Of a stretch of 64,000 nt of DNA, positions 24,411 to 33,109 are shown piece after piece. Both the position numbers and the translations under genes were made by a program. The notes under the pieces were generated by a model, which saw nothing but the letters and a program-made list of their open reading frames with translations, searched no databases and was not told the origin of the DNA. The stretch lies in the NCBI GenBank assembly GCA_963540965.1, contig CAUTSA010000001.1:124001-188000 (forward strand). Direction: 5' to 3'. This stretch comes from Nanosyncoccus sp963540965. GTDB lineage: Bacteria; Patescibacteriota; Saccharimonadia; Saccharimonadales; Saccharimonadaceae. The stretch's first letter is position 1. Each line of letters starts with the position of its first letter.

Positions 24411-25859
24411 TTAATAAGAATCTTGGTTATTAGGTGCTTTTGTGACGGCAATATTTTGCAGGAGGTATTTTTCGAGCTGCTCCTTGAAGTGTTGGTTTGA
24501 AAATTTTTCGGCAGTTTTAGAAATTTCCAGAGGTGAAAGGAGGGAAGAGTGAGATGTTTGGTTTTTTTGTGAGGCTTTTTGAGGGGCTATCTTACTATCA
24601 GCAGATACCTGAGAGAGTTGATTAAACTTTTTTATCGCAGAAGCAAGGGAATTGACGGTTTGCGACTCAAAAAAGAGGCCATTTTTACCGTCTTTTATGT
24701 AGTCTTTGGCGCCACCTTTGTTAAAGGCGATAACTGGACAGCCAGCAGCGAGAGCTTCGACAGGGGCGATACCAAAAGGCTCCTCAGATGGAAAAATGAA
24801 GGCTTTGGCATTTTTTAAATATTCTTTAAGTTCTGATTGCGGAAGAGTAGAATGAAGCGTGATTAATTCGGGGTGAGTTTTGCTAAGCTGAAGCAGTTTT
24901 TGATGCTCAGGACCATCACCGATTAAAACCAGTGGTTGTTTTGACTCGATGCAGGCATGAATTGCGAGATCAAGCCGCTTCCAGCCAACTTGTCGTGAAA
25001 AGTTAATGAAATACTGACCGCTGTTTGGGGAGTTTTCCACAAGTTCAATTTGATTTTTATTTAATTTTGTGGTGTGATAAATATTTTGTTCAATTTGACT
25101 TTTTGCAGTTTTTATTGTTTCATATGTTTTTTTGTTTATTTGACTTTTCTTGTTTTTATGTTGTTCTATTATTTGACAATTCCCTTGTCTGATGTTTTTA
25201 TATTCTGCGACCTCTGAGAAATTGACAGTATTTACTGGTGGAAAAATAACTTTTGCTTCCCTCTTATAGAATTTTTTAATTTCATTTTTAGCAAAATCAG
25301 AAATTGTGATATAAAAATCTGGACGTGCGGCTGCTTCAAGGTCTTTTTTTCTGAGTCTTGGTAAAAGTATTTTAAAAATAGGACGAACGATAATATTTAG
25401 CGGACCGAAGCCTGGATCTTTTTGATATTCTTCACTTTTACCCCAGTAATACTGTGTGGGAACATGGCAGTAACAAAAATGTGTACCTGGACGAGTTTTA
25501 ACATATTTAGCATCACAACCGGAGACAGAAATAACCAGATCATACGCGGTTAGATCGAGGTTTTTGAAATAGCTTTGACGAAGAGGGGCGATAAAGCGCC
25601 TAGTGAAGGCTGGTAGAAAATTTAGCCAACCAGTTTTAACTTCGGCATCTTTAAACCAGTCAATCTTCTTGGGGCGATATTGAGAAGTATAGATGGGGGC
25701 GTGAGGAAATAATTGATGAATTTCACGGAGAACCTGTTCAGCACCACCAACGACAGTAAGCCAATCGCAGACAAGAGCAACTTTTAGATTACGGTCTTTA
25801 ATTTGATGGGCGAAATCACAATGATTTTCTTTAGGACTATGACTAGAGGACGCTGACAT
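24411..25859 (-). CDS. GT4-family glycosyltransferase with repeat insertion
   Basis: 482 residues, GT-B fold. First Rossmann domain: VALVCDWLTVVGGAEQVL (about 27-44). Second domain: PLVLIGDGPEHQKL, then FIFPSEEPFGIAPVEALAAGCPVIAF, the EX7E nucleotide-sugar signature of GT4. Between the domains lies a Lys/Asn/Gln-rich insertion (residues about 219-280, bases 25020-25205) with 15-residue units starting SQIN, SQIE, NQIE. It probably adds a sugar to the lipid-linked primer made by the upstream sugar transferase. It overlaps that gene by one base (TAATG). Sugar specificity unknown. Confidence 0.85.
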   Translation of the reverse strand: MSASSSHSPKENHCDFAHQIKDRNLKVALVCDWLTVVGGAEQVLREIHQLFPHAPIYTSQYRPKKIDWFKDAEVKTGWLNFLPAFTRRFIAPLRQSYFKNLDLTAYDLVISVSGCDAKYVKTRPGTHFCYCHVPTQYYWGKSEEYQKDPGFGPLNIIVRPIFKILLPRLRKKDLEAAARPDFYITISDFAKNEIKKFYKREAKVIFPPVNTVNFSEVAEYKNIRQGNCQIIEQHKNKKSQINKKTYETIKTAKSQIEQNIYHTTKLNKNQIELVENSPNSGQYFINFSRQVGWKRLDLAIHACIESKQPLVLIGDGPEHQKLLQLSKTHPELITLHSTLPQSELKEYLKNAKAFIFPSEEPFGIAPVEALAAGCPVIAFNKGGAKDYIKDGKNGLFFESQTVNSLASAIKKFNQLSQVSADSKIAPQKASQKNQTSHSSLLSPLEISKTAEKFSNQHFKEQLEKYLLQNIAVTKAPNNQDSY

Positions 25860-27310
25860 TATTTGGCGCCTTTACGAATTAGAACCGCTTTAATAGTGCG
25901 TAAAATGATCTGAAGATCAAAGAGAACGGACCAGTTTTGGATGTAATAGAGATCAAGAGCGCGACGTTCGTCGAAACTGATTGAGCGACGTCCGGAGACT
26001 TGCGCGAGACCGGTGAGGCCAGATTTGACGGTTAGAAGGAGTGAACGATCGCCATAATTTCTAAGCTCACCGGGGACAAGTGCGCGAGGACCAACAAGAG
26101 AAATATCACCCTTTACCACATTGATGAGTTGGGGCAATTCATCAAGTGAGGTGGCGCGAATAAATCTGCCGATTTTTGTAATACGAGGATCATGTTCAAG
26201 AAAATCACCATTGTCACGATACTCTTTACTAAGCCTTTCTGCGTCTTTGATCTTCCCTTCTTGTTCCATTTTATGGAAGGCAGCCTCCGGACTCATACCA
26301 CAATAATTGATTTTCATACTACGAAACTTATGGATTTTCACTTTTTGGTTGAAGCGACTAAGTCGAATTTCAGAATAAATAGCGTGGGCGCTCGGGGTGG
26401 ATAATTTAATTAGAAGCCAAATAATAAGCATAACTGGTGACGCAAGTAAAAGAAGAAGGGTGCCTAGAATAAGATCCATGAGACGCTTAGCAACTTTAGC
26501 GCTACCAACTAGCGGAGTTACTTTAACCATAATCACTGGAGTACTACCGATGAGCTCCAGTTCCCCCATGGAAGTTGAGAGGGTAGTTTCAGATGGAGTA
26601 AAGTAATAGTGGAGGTGATGATTAATGGACTGACGATAGACATATTCGGTTTGCTTCTCATCGGTTTGAAAAATTACATCCGCTTCACATTTTTTAAGAG
26701 CCTCTTTGAGCGAGGAGTATTGAAGCTTTTTACGATATTCTTTGGGGATAAATTGATTCCCTGCTACAACACCAACCACACGATAACCTTCTTCAGGGTA
26801 ATCAAGCATTTGTGAAATTAGACGAGAGGTTGCCTTGGTATTACCGATAATGATAGCACGAAGCGAACCAATGCGCTGCTGTAAAATAATTCGACGGATG
26901 ACCTTGAGAAAGAAACGGACGATGGTGAGCGAAAAGAAACAGATAACCATTGCATAAAAAGCAATAAGACGAACTGGAAATAAGTCTCCTTCAAGGAAGA
27001 AATCAAAGCTAATTAAAAACATGACACCGATAACAGAGGCGGCGAAGAGGCGCGAAGTTTCATGCCAATGAGAACGCCCTAGAAAGATCTTTTTATTATA
27101 GAGGCCGAGAATCGCTAAAATGATTAGCCAGACTGGTACCATGACGGCAACCGAAAAGGTAAATTTGAGCGGATCGGAGACGAAGTAGTATGGACGACTG
27201 TCAATTTTTGTACGAATTAAATAGGCGAATAAAAAAGAGGCAATGATGGCTAAAGAATCACCAAGCATCAGACAGAAACGGAAAAATACAACACTAGAAT
27301 CTTTTTTCAT
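25859..27310 (-). CDS. polyprenyl glycosylphosphotransferase (WcaJ/WbaP type)
   Basis: 483 residues. Four N-terminal TM helices, a CoA-binding-like Rossmann middle region (RAIIIGNTKATSRLI), a fifth hydrophobic segment and a C-terminal bacterial sugar-transferase domain: KRLMDLILG, KFRSMKIN, TSLDELPQLINVVKGDISLVGPRAL and SGLTGLAQVSGR, all family hallmarks. It transfers a sugar-1-phosphate from UDP-sugar onto undecaprenyl phosphate, starting glycan assembly. TAAAAT lies 8 nt upstream of the ATG, so the transcript is close to leaderless. First gene of the set with GT4 and the Wzy/WaaL-like protein. Confidence 0.9.
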   Translation of the reverse strand: MKKDSSVVFFRFCLMLGDSLAIIASFLFAYLIRTKIDSRPYYFVSDPLKFTFSVAVMVPVWLIILAILGLYNKKIFLGRSHWHETSRLFAASVIGVMFLISFDFFLEGDLFPVRLIAFYAMVICFFSLTIVRFFLKVIRRIILQQRIGSLRAIIIGNTKATSRLISQMLDYPEEGYRVVGVVAGNQFIPKEYRKKLQYSSLKEALKKCEADVIFQTDEKQTEYVYRQSINHHLHYYFTPSETTLSTSMGELELIGSTPVIMVKVTPLVGSAKVAKRLMDLILGTLLLLLASPVMLIIWLLIKLSTPSAHAIYSEIRLSRFNQKVKIHKFRSMKINYCGMSPEAAFHKMEQEGKIKDAERLSKEYRDNGDFLEHDPRITKIGRFIRATSLDELPQLINVVKGDISLVGPRALVPGELRNYGDRSLLLTVKSGLTGLAQVSGRRSISFDERRALDLYYIQNWSVLFDLQIILRTIKAVLIRKGAK

Positions 27311-27376
27311 TTACAGTTATTTTACTCTAGAAAGAACAAAAGGTACAGAGTTTAAGACATAAGAAGAATATAAAAA

Positions 27377-29200
27377 TTATTCGACAGTAACCGATTTAGC
27401 AAGATTGCGAGGCTGATCAACATTATTGCCCTTAGCGACAGCCATATGATAGGCAAAAAGTTGGTTTAATAGATTAAAGAGAATAGGGGTGAGAATGGTG
27501 AAGTTTGTATCAATTTTAATTATCGACTCCACCGGTAAATCAAAATCGGTGTCCGTAAAGACGACAACATGGCCGCCGCGAGCTAAAACTTCTTGAATGC
27601 CGGAGAGAGACTTTTGAAAGAGGAAGCCGGATTGCAAAATAACAACCTCAAAGAAGCGGTCGTCGATAAGAGCGATGGGGCCGTGCTTAAGTTCACCAGT
27701 AGGATAAGCATTTGCATCGATATACGAAATTTCTTTTAGTTTTAAAGCCCCTTCGAGAGCGATGGGATAGTTGACGTCACGACCAAGATAAATGGCATGT
27801 TGATAGTCTTTATATTGATGTGCGAGATTAGACATTAAAGGATTGACTGACTGCAGTATTCTAGCAATTTCATCAGGGAGTTGGGCGATTTCTTCAATAA
27901 TAGGCGCAAGGAGACGTGAATTTACACCTTTTGCTTCAGCAATGGTTAGGCCAAACATCAAAAGAGCGGTAACCTGCGAAGTGAAGGCCTTGGTGCTAGC
28001 GACAGAAATTTCAGGACCAGCATGAACATAGGTGCCACCATCTACCTCGCGAGCAATCGTGGAACCAATAGCATTAACAATCCCAATAGTTTTAATTCCC
28101 TGCCCCTTGATTTCACGAAGACAAGCTAAGGTATCTGCAGTTTCGCCGGATTGAGAAATGATTAGCGCAACTGAATGGTCTGGTATATAAGCATGACGAT
28201 AACGATACTCTGAAGCAATGACTGGCTCGATTGTAACGTCTGGCAAAAACTGTTCAAGGAGATATGCGGCAGTTTGAGCGGCATAATACGCAGTGCCACA
28301 ACCAACCATGATTAAATGATGGATGGATTTGAGTTCTTTAGGGGTAAGACCGGGGCCGCCAAGATGGACGAGGTGCTCTGACTGATTAATGCGGCCACGT
28401 AAAGTTTCTTTGAGACTGGTTGGCTGTTCCATAATTTCCTTGAGGAGAAAATGATCATAACCACCTTTTTGAATAGCGGAAAGATCGGTGAGAATTTCTT
28501 CGACCTGAGCGGATACTGGCTGCAGATCAAGTGTCTTCACCTCAATATGGTCTTTTGAAACAAGAGCAATTTCGCCATCATTGAGGTAGATAGCTTTTTT
28601 GGTGTGGCCGACAAGGGCGGAGGCGTCAGAAGCGATAAGGGTTTCCTGATCGCCAACACCAATAACAAGAGGAGAACCGGAACGAGCAACTACAAGATGT
28701 TTAGGATCAAGCACACTTAAGACTGCAATGCCGAAAGTACCTTTAACTAGTTTGAGAGCCTGAGTGACGGCGTCTTCAAGACTAATACTTCCTGCTTGAT
28801 AAAAACTATCAATAAGAGCGGCTAGGACCTCTGTGTCGGTATCTGACTGAAATTTATGAGAGTCCAGCTGTTTTTTAAGATCTTGGTAATTCTCAATAAT
28901 ACCGTTATGGACAAGAAAAATTGAACCAGCTTGATGAGGATGGGCGTTATTTTCAGTAGGATTACCATGCGTAGCCCAACGGGTATGACCAATACCGAGA
29001 TGATCGGAAGTACGATGGTTTTTAATTTTTTCCTCAAGATTTTTGATTTTACCAACAGCACGAAGTAAGGTGGGTTGTTTCTCTTGATTTAAGGTAACAA
29101 TACCAGCCGAGTCATAGCCGCGATATTCAAGTCGCTTTAAGCCTTGAAGCAAAAACTCCTGTGCATCTTTTTCTCCGACATATCCAACAATTCCACACAT
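27377..29200 (-). CDS. glmS: glutamine--fructose-6-phosphate aminotransferase
   Basis: 607 residues, the standard length. The N-terminal glutaminase domain begins MCGIVGYVG with the nucleophile Cys2 exposed after Met removal; GHTRWATHG and HNGIIENY follow. Two SIS sugar-isomerase domains come next (SQSGETADTLACL, about 350; GRDVNYPIALEGALKLKEI, about 475) and the protein ends NLAKSVTVE as in all GlmS. It makes glucosamine-6-P from fructose-6-P and Gln, feeding GlmM. AAGGAGG precedes the ATG. Confidence 0.97.
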   Translation of the reverse strand: MCGIVGYVGEKDAQEFLLQGLKRLEYRGYDSAGIVTLNQEKQPTLLRAVGKIKNLEEKIKNHRTSDHLGIGHTRWATHGNPTENNAHPHQAGSIFLVHNGIIENYQDLKKQLDSHKFQSDTDTEVLAALIDSFYQAGSISLEDAVTQALKLVKGTFGIAVLSVLDPKHLVVARSGSPLVIGVGDQETLIASDASALVGHTKKAIYLNDGEIALVSKDHIEVKTLDLQPVSAQVEEILTDLSAIQKGGYDHFLLKEIMEQPTSLKETLRGRINQSEHLVHLGGPGLTPKELKSIHHLIMVGCGTAYYAAQTAAYLLEQFLPDVTIEPVIASEYRYRHAYIPDHSVALIISQSGETADTLACLREIKGQGIKTIGIVNAIGSTIAREVDGGTYVHAGPEISVASTKAFTSQVTALLMFGLTIAEAKGVNSRLLAPIIEEIAQLPDEIARILQSVNPLMSNLAHQYKDYQHAIYLGRDVNYPIALEGALKLKEISYIDANAYPTGELKHGPIALIDDRFFEVVILQSGFLFQKSLSGIQEVLARGGHVVVFTDTDFDLPVESIIKIDTNFTILTPILFNLLNQLFAYHMAVAKGNNVDQPRNLAKSVTVE

Positions 29201-29223
29201 AAGTGAACCTCCTTAATGAGGGT

Positions 29224-29232
29224 ATTATAGCA
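29224..29232 (-). promoter_or_regulatory. extended -10 of glmS
   Basis: Minus-strand TGC-TATAAT, about 23 nt before the ATG; a leader with Shine-Dalgarno follows. No glmS-type ribozyme is present in this short leader. Confidence 0.6.
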
Positions 29233-29259
29233 CTACGTTTAAAATTCTAGGAAATGTTT

Positions 29260-30399
29260 TTATTTTTTTAAGATGAGATCTGCGAGATCAAGAGCATTTT
29301 TAATTGCTACATCCATATCCCAATAACGATAAGCGCCAAGACGGCCACCAAGAATAATGTTTGGATAGCGTTCTTTTAGGAGTTCTAGATATTTTTGATA
29401 AAGCGCCTCTGATTCGATATGATTAACTGGATAATAAGCTTCTTTGCCAACCTCATAGTCAGCCGGATACTCCTTACAGAGATAGGTTTTTTTGGAAGCT
29501 AGAACTTCGGGTTGGTGAATTTGATAATATTTATAATCGTGAGTCCTAGTGTATGGAATATTTTTATCTGCTTCATTGATGACGGCGCAACCAAGAGATT
29601 CTTCGGTCCATTCTGTCTCAAAGCGAAGACTACGATATGGTAAAATGCCAAGCTCATAATTTAGAAGTTCATCGACTGGGCCGGTATAGATGGTTGTGAG
29701 TATTTTAAGATCTGTTGGGAGATCTTTAAAGCTTGTGTTTAGGCGAACCTCGATGTTTTCTGATTGGAGCATATTTTCAACAATCTTAGTATAGCCAGCT
29801 TTTGGGATACCTTGATATTTAGCGGAAGTAAAATATCGATTATCATGGTCAAAGCGAACCGGGATGCGCTTCAGGATTTTGTCACTAAGGTTTTTGGCAT
29901 CGGTACCCCATTGTTTTTCGGTGTAGTTTTTAATGAAAGCCCGATAGAGTTTTTCACCGATTAGGGTGATTCCCTTTTCTTCAAGGTTCTGAGGCTCGTT
30001 GATTTGATATTTTTTAATATCTTTTTTTATTTCTTCAGTAATAAAAGCCTTTGCCTCTTTAGTGGTGAAGTTTTTGCCATATAAGAGATTGATCGTTTTA
30101 AGATTAATTGGCATTGGGTAAAGATTGCCATTATGGCGAGTTAAAACAGTATGGATATAGTTGTTAAATTCGGCAAATTTAGTGATATAATTCCAGACTT
30201 CGTCACTTTCGGTATGAAAAATATGTGAACCGTACTGATGAATTTCAATCCCAGTTGCTTGATCCTTATAAGAATAGGCATTGCCAGCAAGATGGGGGCG
30301 ACGATCAATAATTAGAACTTTCTTCCTGGCAGCAGCGAGCCGCTCAGCAACAGTGGCGCCAAAGAAGCCCGCCCCAACGATTAGATAGTCGTAATTAAT
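29260..30399 (-). CDS. glf: UDP-galactopyranose mutase, apparent ATT start
   Basis: 379 residues, close to E. coli Glf (367). Opening INYDYLIVGAGFFGA aligns with MYDYIIVGSGLFGA and includes the FAD-binding GxGxxG. HQYGSHIFHT and YTGPVDELL are further family motifs. The frame has no ATG, GTG or TTG before this region: the in-frame TAG at 30415 is followed only by GTA GAA AGG AAT CTT ATT. ATT (30399) is spaced 5 nt behind AAAGGA, so I choose it. A call from the ATG at 30114 would lose the whole FAD site. Product UDP-galactofuranose. It follows the Wzt gene by 11 nt. Confidence 0.88.
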   Translation of the reverse strand: MNYDYLIVGAGFFGATVAERLAAARKKVLIIDRRPHLAGNAYSYKDQATGIEIHQYGSHIFHTESDEVWNYITKFAEFNNYIHTVLTRHNGNLYPMPINLKTINLLYGKNFTTKEAKAFITEEIKKDIKKYQINEPQNLEEKGITLIGEKLYRAFIKNYTEKQWGTDAKNLSDKILKRIPVRFDHDNRYFTSAKYQGIPKAGYTKIVENMLQSENIEVRLNTSFKDLPTDLKILTTIYTGPVDELLNYELGILPYRSLRFETEWTEESLGCAVINEADKNIPYTRTHDYKYYQIHQPEVLASKKTYLCKEYPADYEVGKEAYYPVNHIESEALYQKYLELLKERYPNIILGGRLGAYRYWDMDVAIKNALDLADLILKK

Positions 30400-30410
30400 A
30401 AGATTCCTTT

Positions 30411-31229
30411 CTACCTAAACAACTTGAGGTAGGCGTCAGCGACAACTTCAGGATCGCCTTCTTCAATAATTTTACCTTGATCAATAAGGATGGCACGATC
30501 ACAAAACTCACGAACATTTTCCATGGAGTGAGTAACAAGAATGACGGTTTGACTTTTACCAAGAGAAGCAAAGTACTGATTACATTTTTCTTGAAAAGCG
30601 GCGTCACCGACAGCCAGAATTTCATCAAGGATCAAAATATCACCGCGAGCGCGGATGGCGATCGAGAAAGCGAGACGAACCTGCATACCTGAAGAATAAT
30701 TTTTGAGTTTTTGATCCATGAAGGGGGCGAGTTCAGCAAATTGGACAATATCATCAAACATTTGGTCCATTTCTTCATTGGAAAAACCAAGCATGGCACC
30801 ATTCATATAGACATTTTCGCGACCAGTAAGTTCGGGGTTAAAGCCAACGCCAAGTTCAATAAATGGAACGAGAGAACCATGGACGGTAATTGAACCAGAA
30901 TCAGGGGTATAGATCTGGGCGAGAATTTTGAGAAGAGTGGACTTACCAGAACCGTTGCGACCAACAATACCAAGAAACTCTCCTTTTTTCACGGTGAAGC
31001 TAATATCTTTTAAGACTTCCTGCTTGGTGTAACCTTTAATTCCCTTGAGGCGATTAAAGATGGCTTGTTTTAAACCCCAAGAACGCTCAGTAGGAAGTTT
31101 GAAACTCTTCGAGAGATGATCAACAATGATTATGTCCTGAGATCCTTCAACCAACTTCTCAGACGAGGATTTCTTAGAGGCAGAAGCCTTTTTTGATTTT
31201 TTATGCTCTTTTTGATTATGTTTAGACAT
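30411..31229 (-). CDS. ABC-2 glycan exporter ATPase (Wzt/TagH type)
   Basis: 272 residues. N-terminal Lys/Ser-rich tail, then VDHLSKSFKLPTE, Walker A GRNGSGKSTL (about 95), signature YSSGMQVRLAFSIA and Walker B ILILDEILAVGD. LSKSFKLPTE and YSSGMQ are typical of Wzt/TagH polysaccharide exporters. It lacks the C-terminal glycan-recognising domain of O9a-type Wzt, so export is probably not coupled to chain-end recognition. Pairs with the permease directly upstream (TAATG overlap). Confidence 0.9.
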   Translation of the reverse strand: MSKHNQKEHKKSKKASASKKSSSEKLVEGSQDIIIVDHLSKSFKLPTERSWGLKQAIFNRLKGIKGYTKQEVLKDISFTVKKGEFLGIVGRNGSGKSTLLKILAQIYTPDSGSITVHGSLVPFIELGVGFNPELTGRENVYMNGAMLGFSNEEMDQMFDDIVQFAELAPFMDQKLKNYSSGMQVRLAFSIAIRARGDILILDEILAVGDAAFQEKCNQYFASLGKSQTVILVTHSMENVREFCDRAILIDQGKIIEEGDPEVVADAYLKLFR

Positions 31230-32041
31230 TAGGCCTCCTCCGCAAAATATTTAGATCTCTTTCTAAAATAAATACCACCCAAAATAATAACTAGAGAAAC
31301 CAGACCGAGCGGAATAAGATAAAGGAGGCGATTTTCGAGATAATTCCAGGTGGTGATAGTTTGATCGGTGATAAGGAAGTAGCGCACATCTTGAATGACT
31401 TGAGCAATTGGATTTAAGAGAAAGATTTTAGCGGCGAGCGGACTGGCGCTGGCGACCATGGTGATAGGATAAATAACTGGTACGGCGTAAAAAAGGGCCT
31501 GCATAAAAACCTCCCAGATGGAGGAAATGTCACGATATTTAACATTAATGGCGCCGAGAAAGAAAGAAATACCAAGAGAGAGGAGGTAGAGTTCAAGAAT
31601 AATAAGTGGCACTAAGAGCCAACCAAGATTTGGGGTCACACCATTGATTATTGCAAAAATAATAACGACACCTAAATTAATTAGGAAGTTGATTAGGGCG
31701 GTGACAGTGGCGGAAACGACGATGATCCATTTTGGAAAGCTGATTTTACGCAAGAGATCACCACGAGCAACGATGGCTTGAATTCCCTGATTCGTACATT
31801 CGGAGAAAAAGCTCCAGAGAACGGTGCCGGCTAGGAGATAGACTGGGTAATGTGGAATATCGCTGCCCATTTTAAGGATTTTTGCGAAAACTACATAGAG
31901 AATGGCAAATAGCATCATGGGACGTAAGACTGCCCAAAGATACCCAAGTAGAGACCCTTGATAGCGCAGTTTAAAATCAGTTTTGACGAGCTCTTTTAAA
32001 AGAATACGGTTTTTTCGACTACCAAGGTTAGGGATTTTCAT
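31229..32041 (-). CDS. ABC-2 glycan exporter permease (Wzm/TagG type)
   Basis: 270 residues, six TM helices. KYRDISSIWEVFMQALFYAVPVIYPI and the N-terminal LKELVKTDFKLRYQGSLLGYLWAVLRPM motif are hallmarks of the Wzm/TagG/RfbA family, which moves undecaprenyl-linked glycans across the membrane. The promoter TGA-TATAAT stands 7 nt before the ATG, giving a leaderless Wzm-Wzt-Glf operon. A similar Wzm/Wzt pair beside glf exists in the mycobacterial galactan locus. Confidence 0.9.
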   Translation of the reverse strand: MKIPNLGSRKNRILLKELVKTDFKLRYQGSLLGYLWAVLRPMMLFAILYVVFAKILKMGSDIPHYPVYLLAGTVLWSFFSECTNQGIQAIVARGDLLRKISFPKWIIVVSATVTALINFLINLGVVIIFAIINGVTPNLGWLLVPLIILELYLLSLGISFFLGAINVKYRDISSIWEVFMQALFYAVPVIYPITMVASASPLAAKIFLLNPIAQVIQDVRYFLITDQTITTWNYLENRLLYLIPLGLVSLVIILGGIYFRKRSKYFAEEA

Positions 32042-32048
32042 ATCTTAA

Positions 32049-32057
32049 ATTATATCA
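32049..32057 (-). promoter_or_regulatory. extended -10 of Wzm-Wzt-Glf operon (leaderless)
   Basis: Minus-strand TGA-TATAAT, 7 nt before the ATG at 32041. Confidence 0.65.
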
Positions 32058-32088
32058 TAGAGAAGTTGGACAAAAAATATTTTCATAA

Positions 32089-32097
32089 TGGTACAAT
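32089..32097 (+). promoter_or_regulatory. extended -10 of GT2 gene (leaderless)
   Basis: TGG-TACAAT, 6 nt before the ATG at 32104; divergent from the Wzm promoter in the same 62-bp gap. Confidence 0.65.
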
Positions 32098-32103
32098 AGG
32101 CGT

Positions 32104-33042
32104 ATGAAGACATCCCTCATATCGATTATTATTCCGGTCTACAATACGGGAGACAAGGCAGTAAAGTTACTGGATCGACTAATAAAGGATCGTTATGAAA
32201 ATTTGGAGATTATCTGCGTGGATGACGGCTCAAAAGATGATAGCTTTTCCCTATTATCGGAGTTTTGCCGTCAACAAAAATTGACTGATTCTAAGAAAAA
32301 AATTGTACTGATTCAGCAAGAAAATGCTGGGCCTGCCGCCGCAAGAAACACAGCTTTAAAGAAGATGCACGGGGAGCTGGTAGTATTTATTGATTCTGAC
32401 GACACTGTATCTAAAAACTATTTAAGCGAAATGAGTAAGCTTTTAAATAATGAAGGCGTGGCGGTAGTAACTGCAGGTTTTTTATATAAGAGAATTCACC
32501 AAAAAACAGAAAAAGAAATGTTCACAAACCAGATAAAGGAACGTGAAGCGAATGAAGATTATAAGACCTATATTTTGAAGAATTTGGCCTCGGACGGAAG
32601 ATTATATGCCTCCGTGAATAAAATGTTTCGAGCTGAAATTATTAAAAAATACAACTTAGAGTTTCCGCTTGGATGGGACTTCGCGGAAGACACAAATTTT
32701 GTTTTACATTATTTGGAATGTGCCAGACTTGAAGGACTGATGGATTTAAAATTTTTAGCAAAACCATATTACATCTATCATTATGGAACCGAGACTAGTA
32801 CCGTAGCAAGTTCTTCCCTACCTTGGAAGAATTGGCAAAGGAGTTTTAATTATCTGAAAACGTGGGTGGGAGATAACCCGACCAAGGAGCAAAAGTACTG
32901 GCTATTACGGGTGATGATACGCTGGCGTATTTCGCACGCCTTAGCAGTGGCAAGAAGTAACCAGGCGATGGTGAAAAAATGGAAATATCTGAATCCATTG
33001 ATTCTACCTTTTGCAAGTTTGGCGGCGAAGATTCGAAAATAA
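32104..33042 (+). CDS. GT2-family glycosyltransferase
   Basis: 312 residues. GT-A fold: SIIIPVYNTGDKAVKLLDRL (start), EIICVDDGSKDDS (about 40), ENAGPAAARNTALKKMHGELVVFIDSDD (about 78-105, DSDD binds the metal and UDP-sugar). No membrane helix. Sugar unknown. The gene faces the exporter operon, so a role in the exported glycan is likely. No Shine-Dalgarno before the ATG. Confidence 0.9.
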   Translation: MKTSLISIIIPVYNTGDKAVKLLDRLIKDRYENLEIICVDDGSKDDSFSLLSEFCRQQKLTDSKKKIVLIQQENAGPAAARNTALKKMHGELVVFIDSDDTVSKNYLSEMSKLLNNEGVAVVTAGFLYKRIHQKTEKEMFTNQIKEREANEDYKTYILKNLASDGRLYASVNKMFRAEIIKKYNLEFPLGWDFAEDTNFVLHYLECARLEGLMDLKFLAKPYYIYHYGTETSTVASSSLPWKNWQRSFNYLKTWVGDNPTKEQKYWLLRVMIRWRISHALAVARSNQAMVKKWKYLNPLILPFASLAAKIRK

Positions 33043-33064
33043 GTTTAGCTTAAATCATGAATTT

Positions 33065-33095
33065 AAAAATATCGAACCCCAAGTTCGATATTTTT
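33065..33095. terminator. bidirectional terminator
   Basis: AAAAATATCGAAC / GTTCGATATTTTT, perfect 13-bp stem with 5-nt loop, between the convergent GT2 and galE genes. Confidence 0.88.
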
Positions 33096-33109
33096 ACCTT
33101 TGACTAAAA

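Noticed and set aside
29177..29260. glmS ribozyme in the glmS leader
   Set aside because: The leader is only about 20 nt between the -10 and the ATG, too short for the ribozyme.
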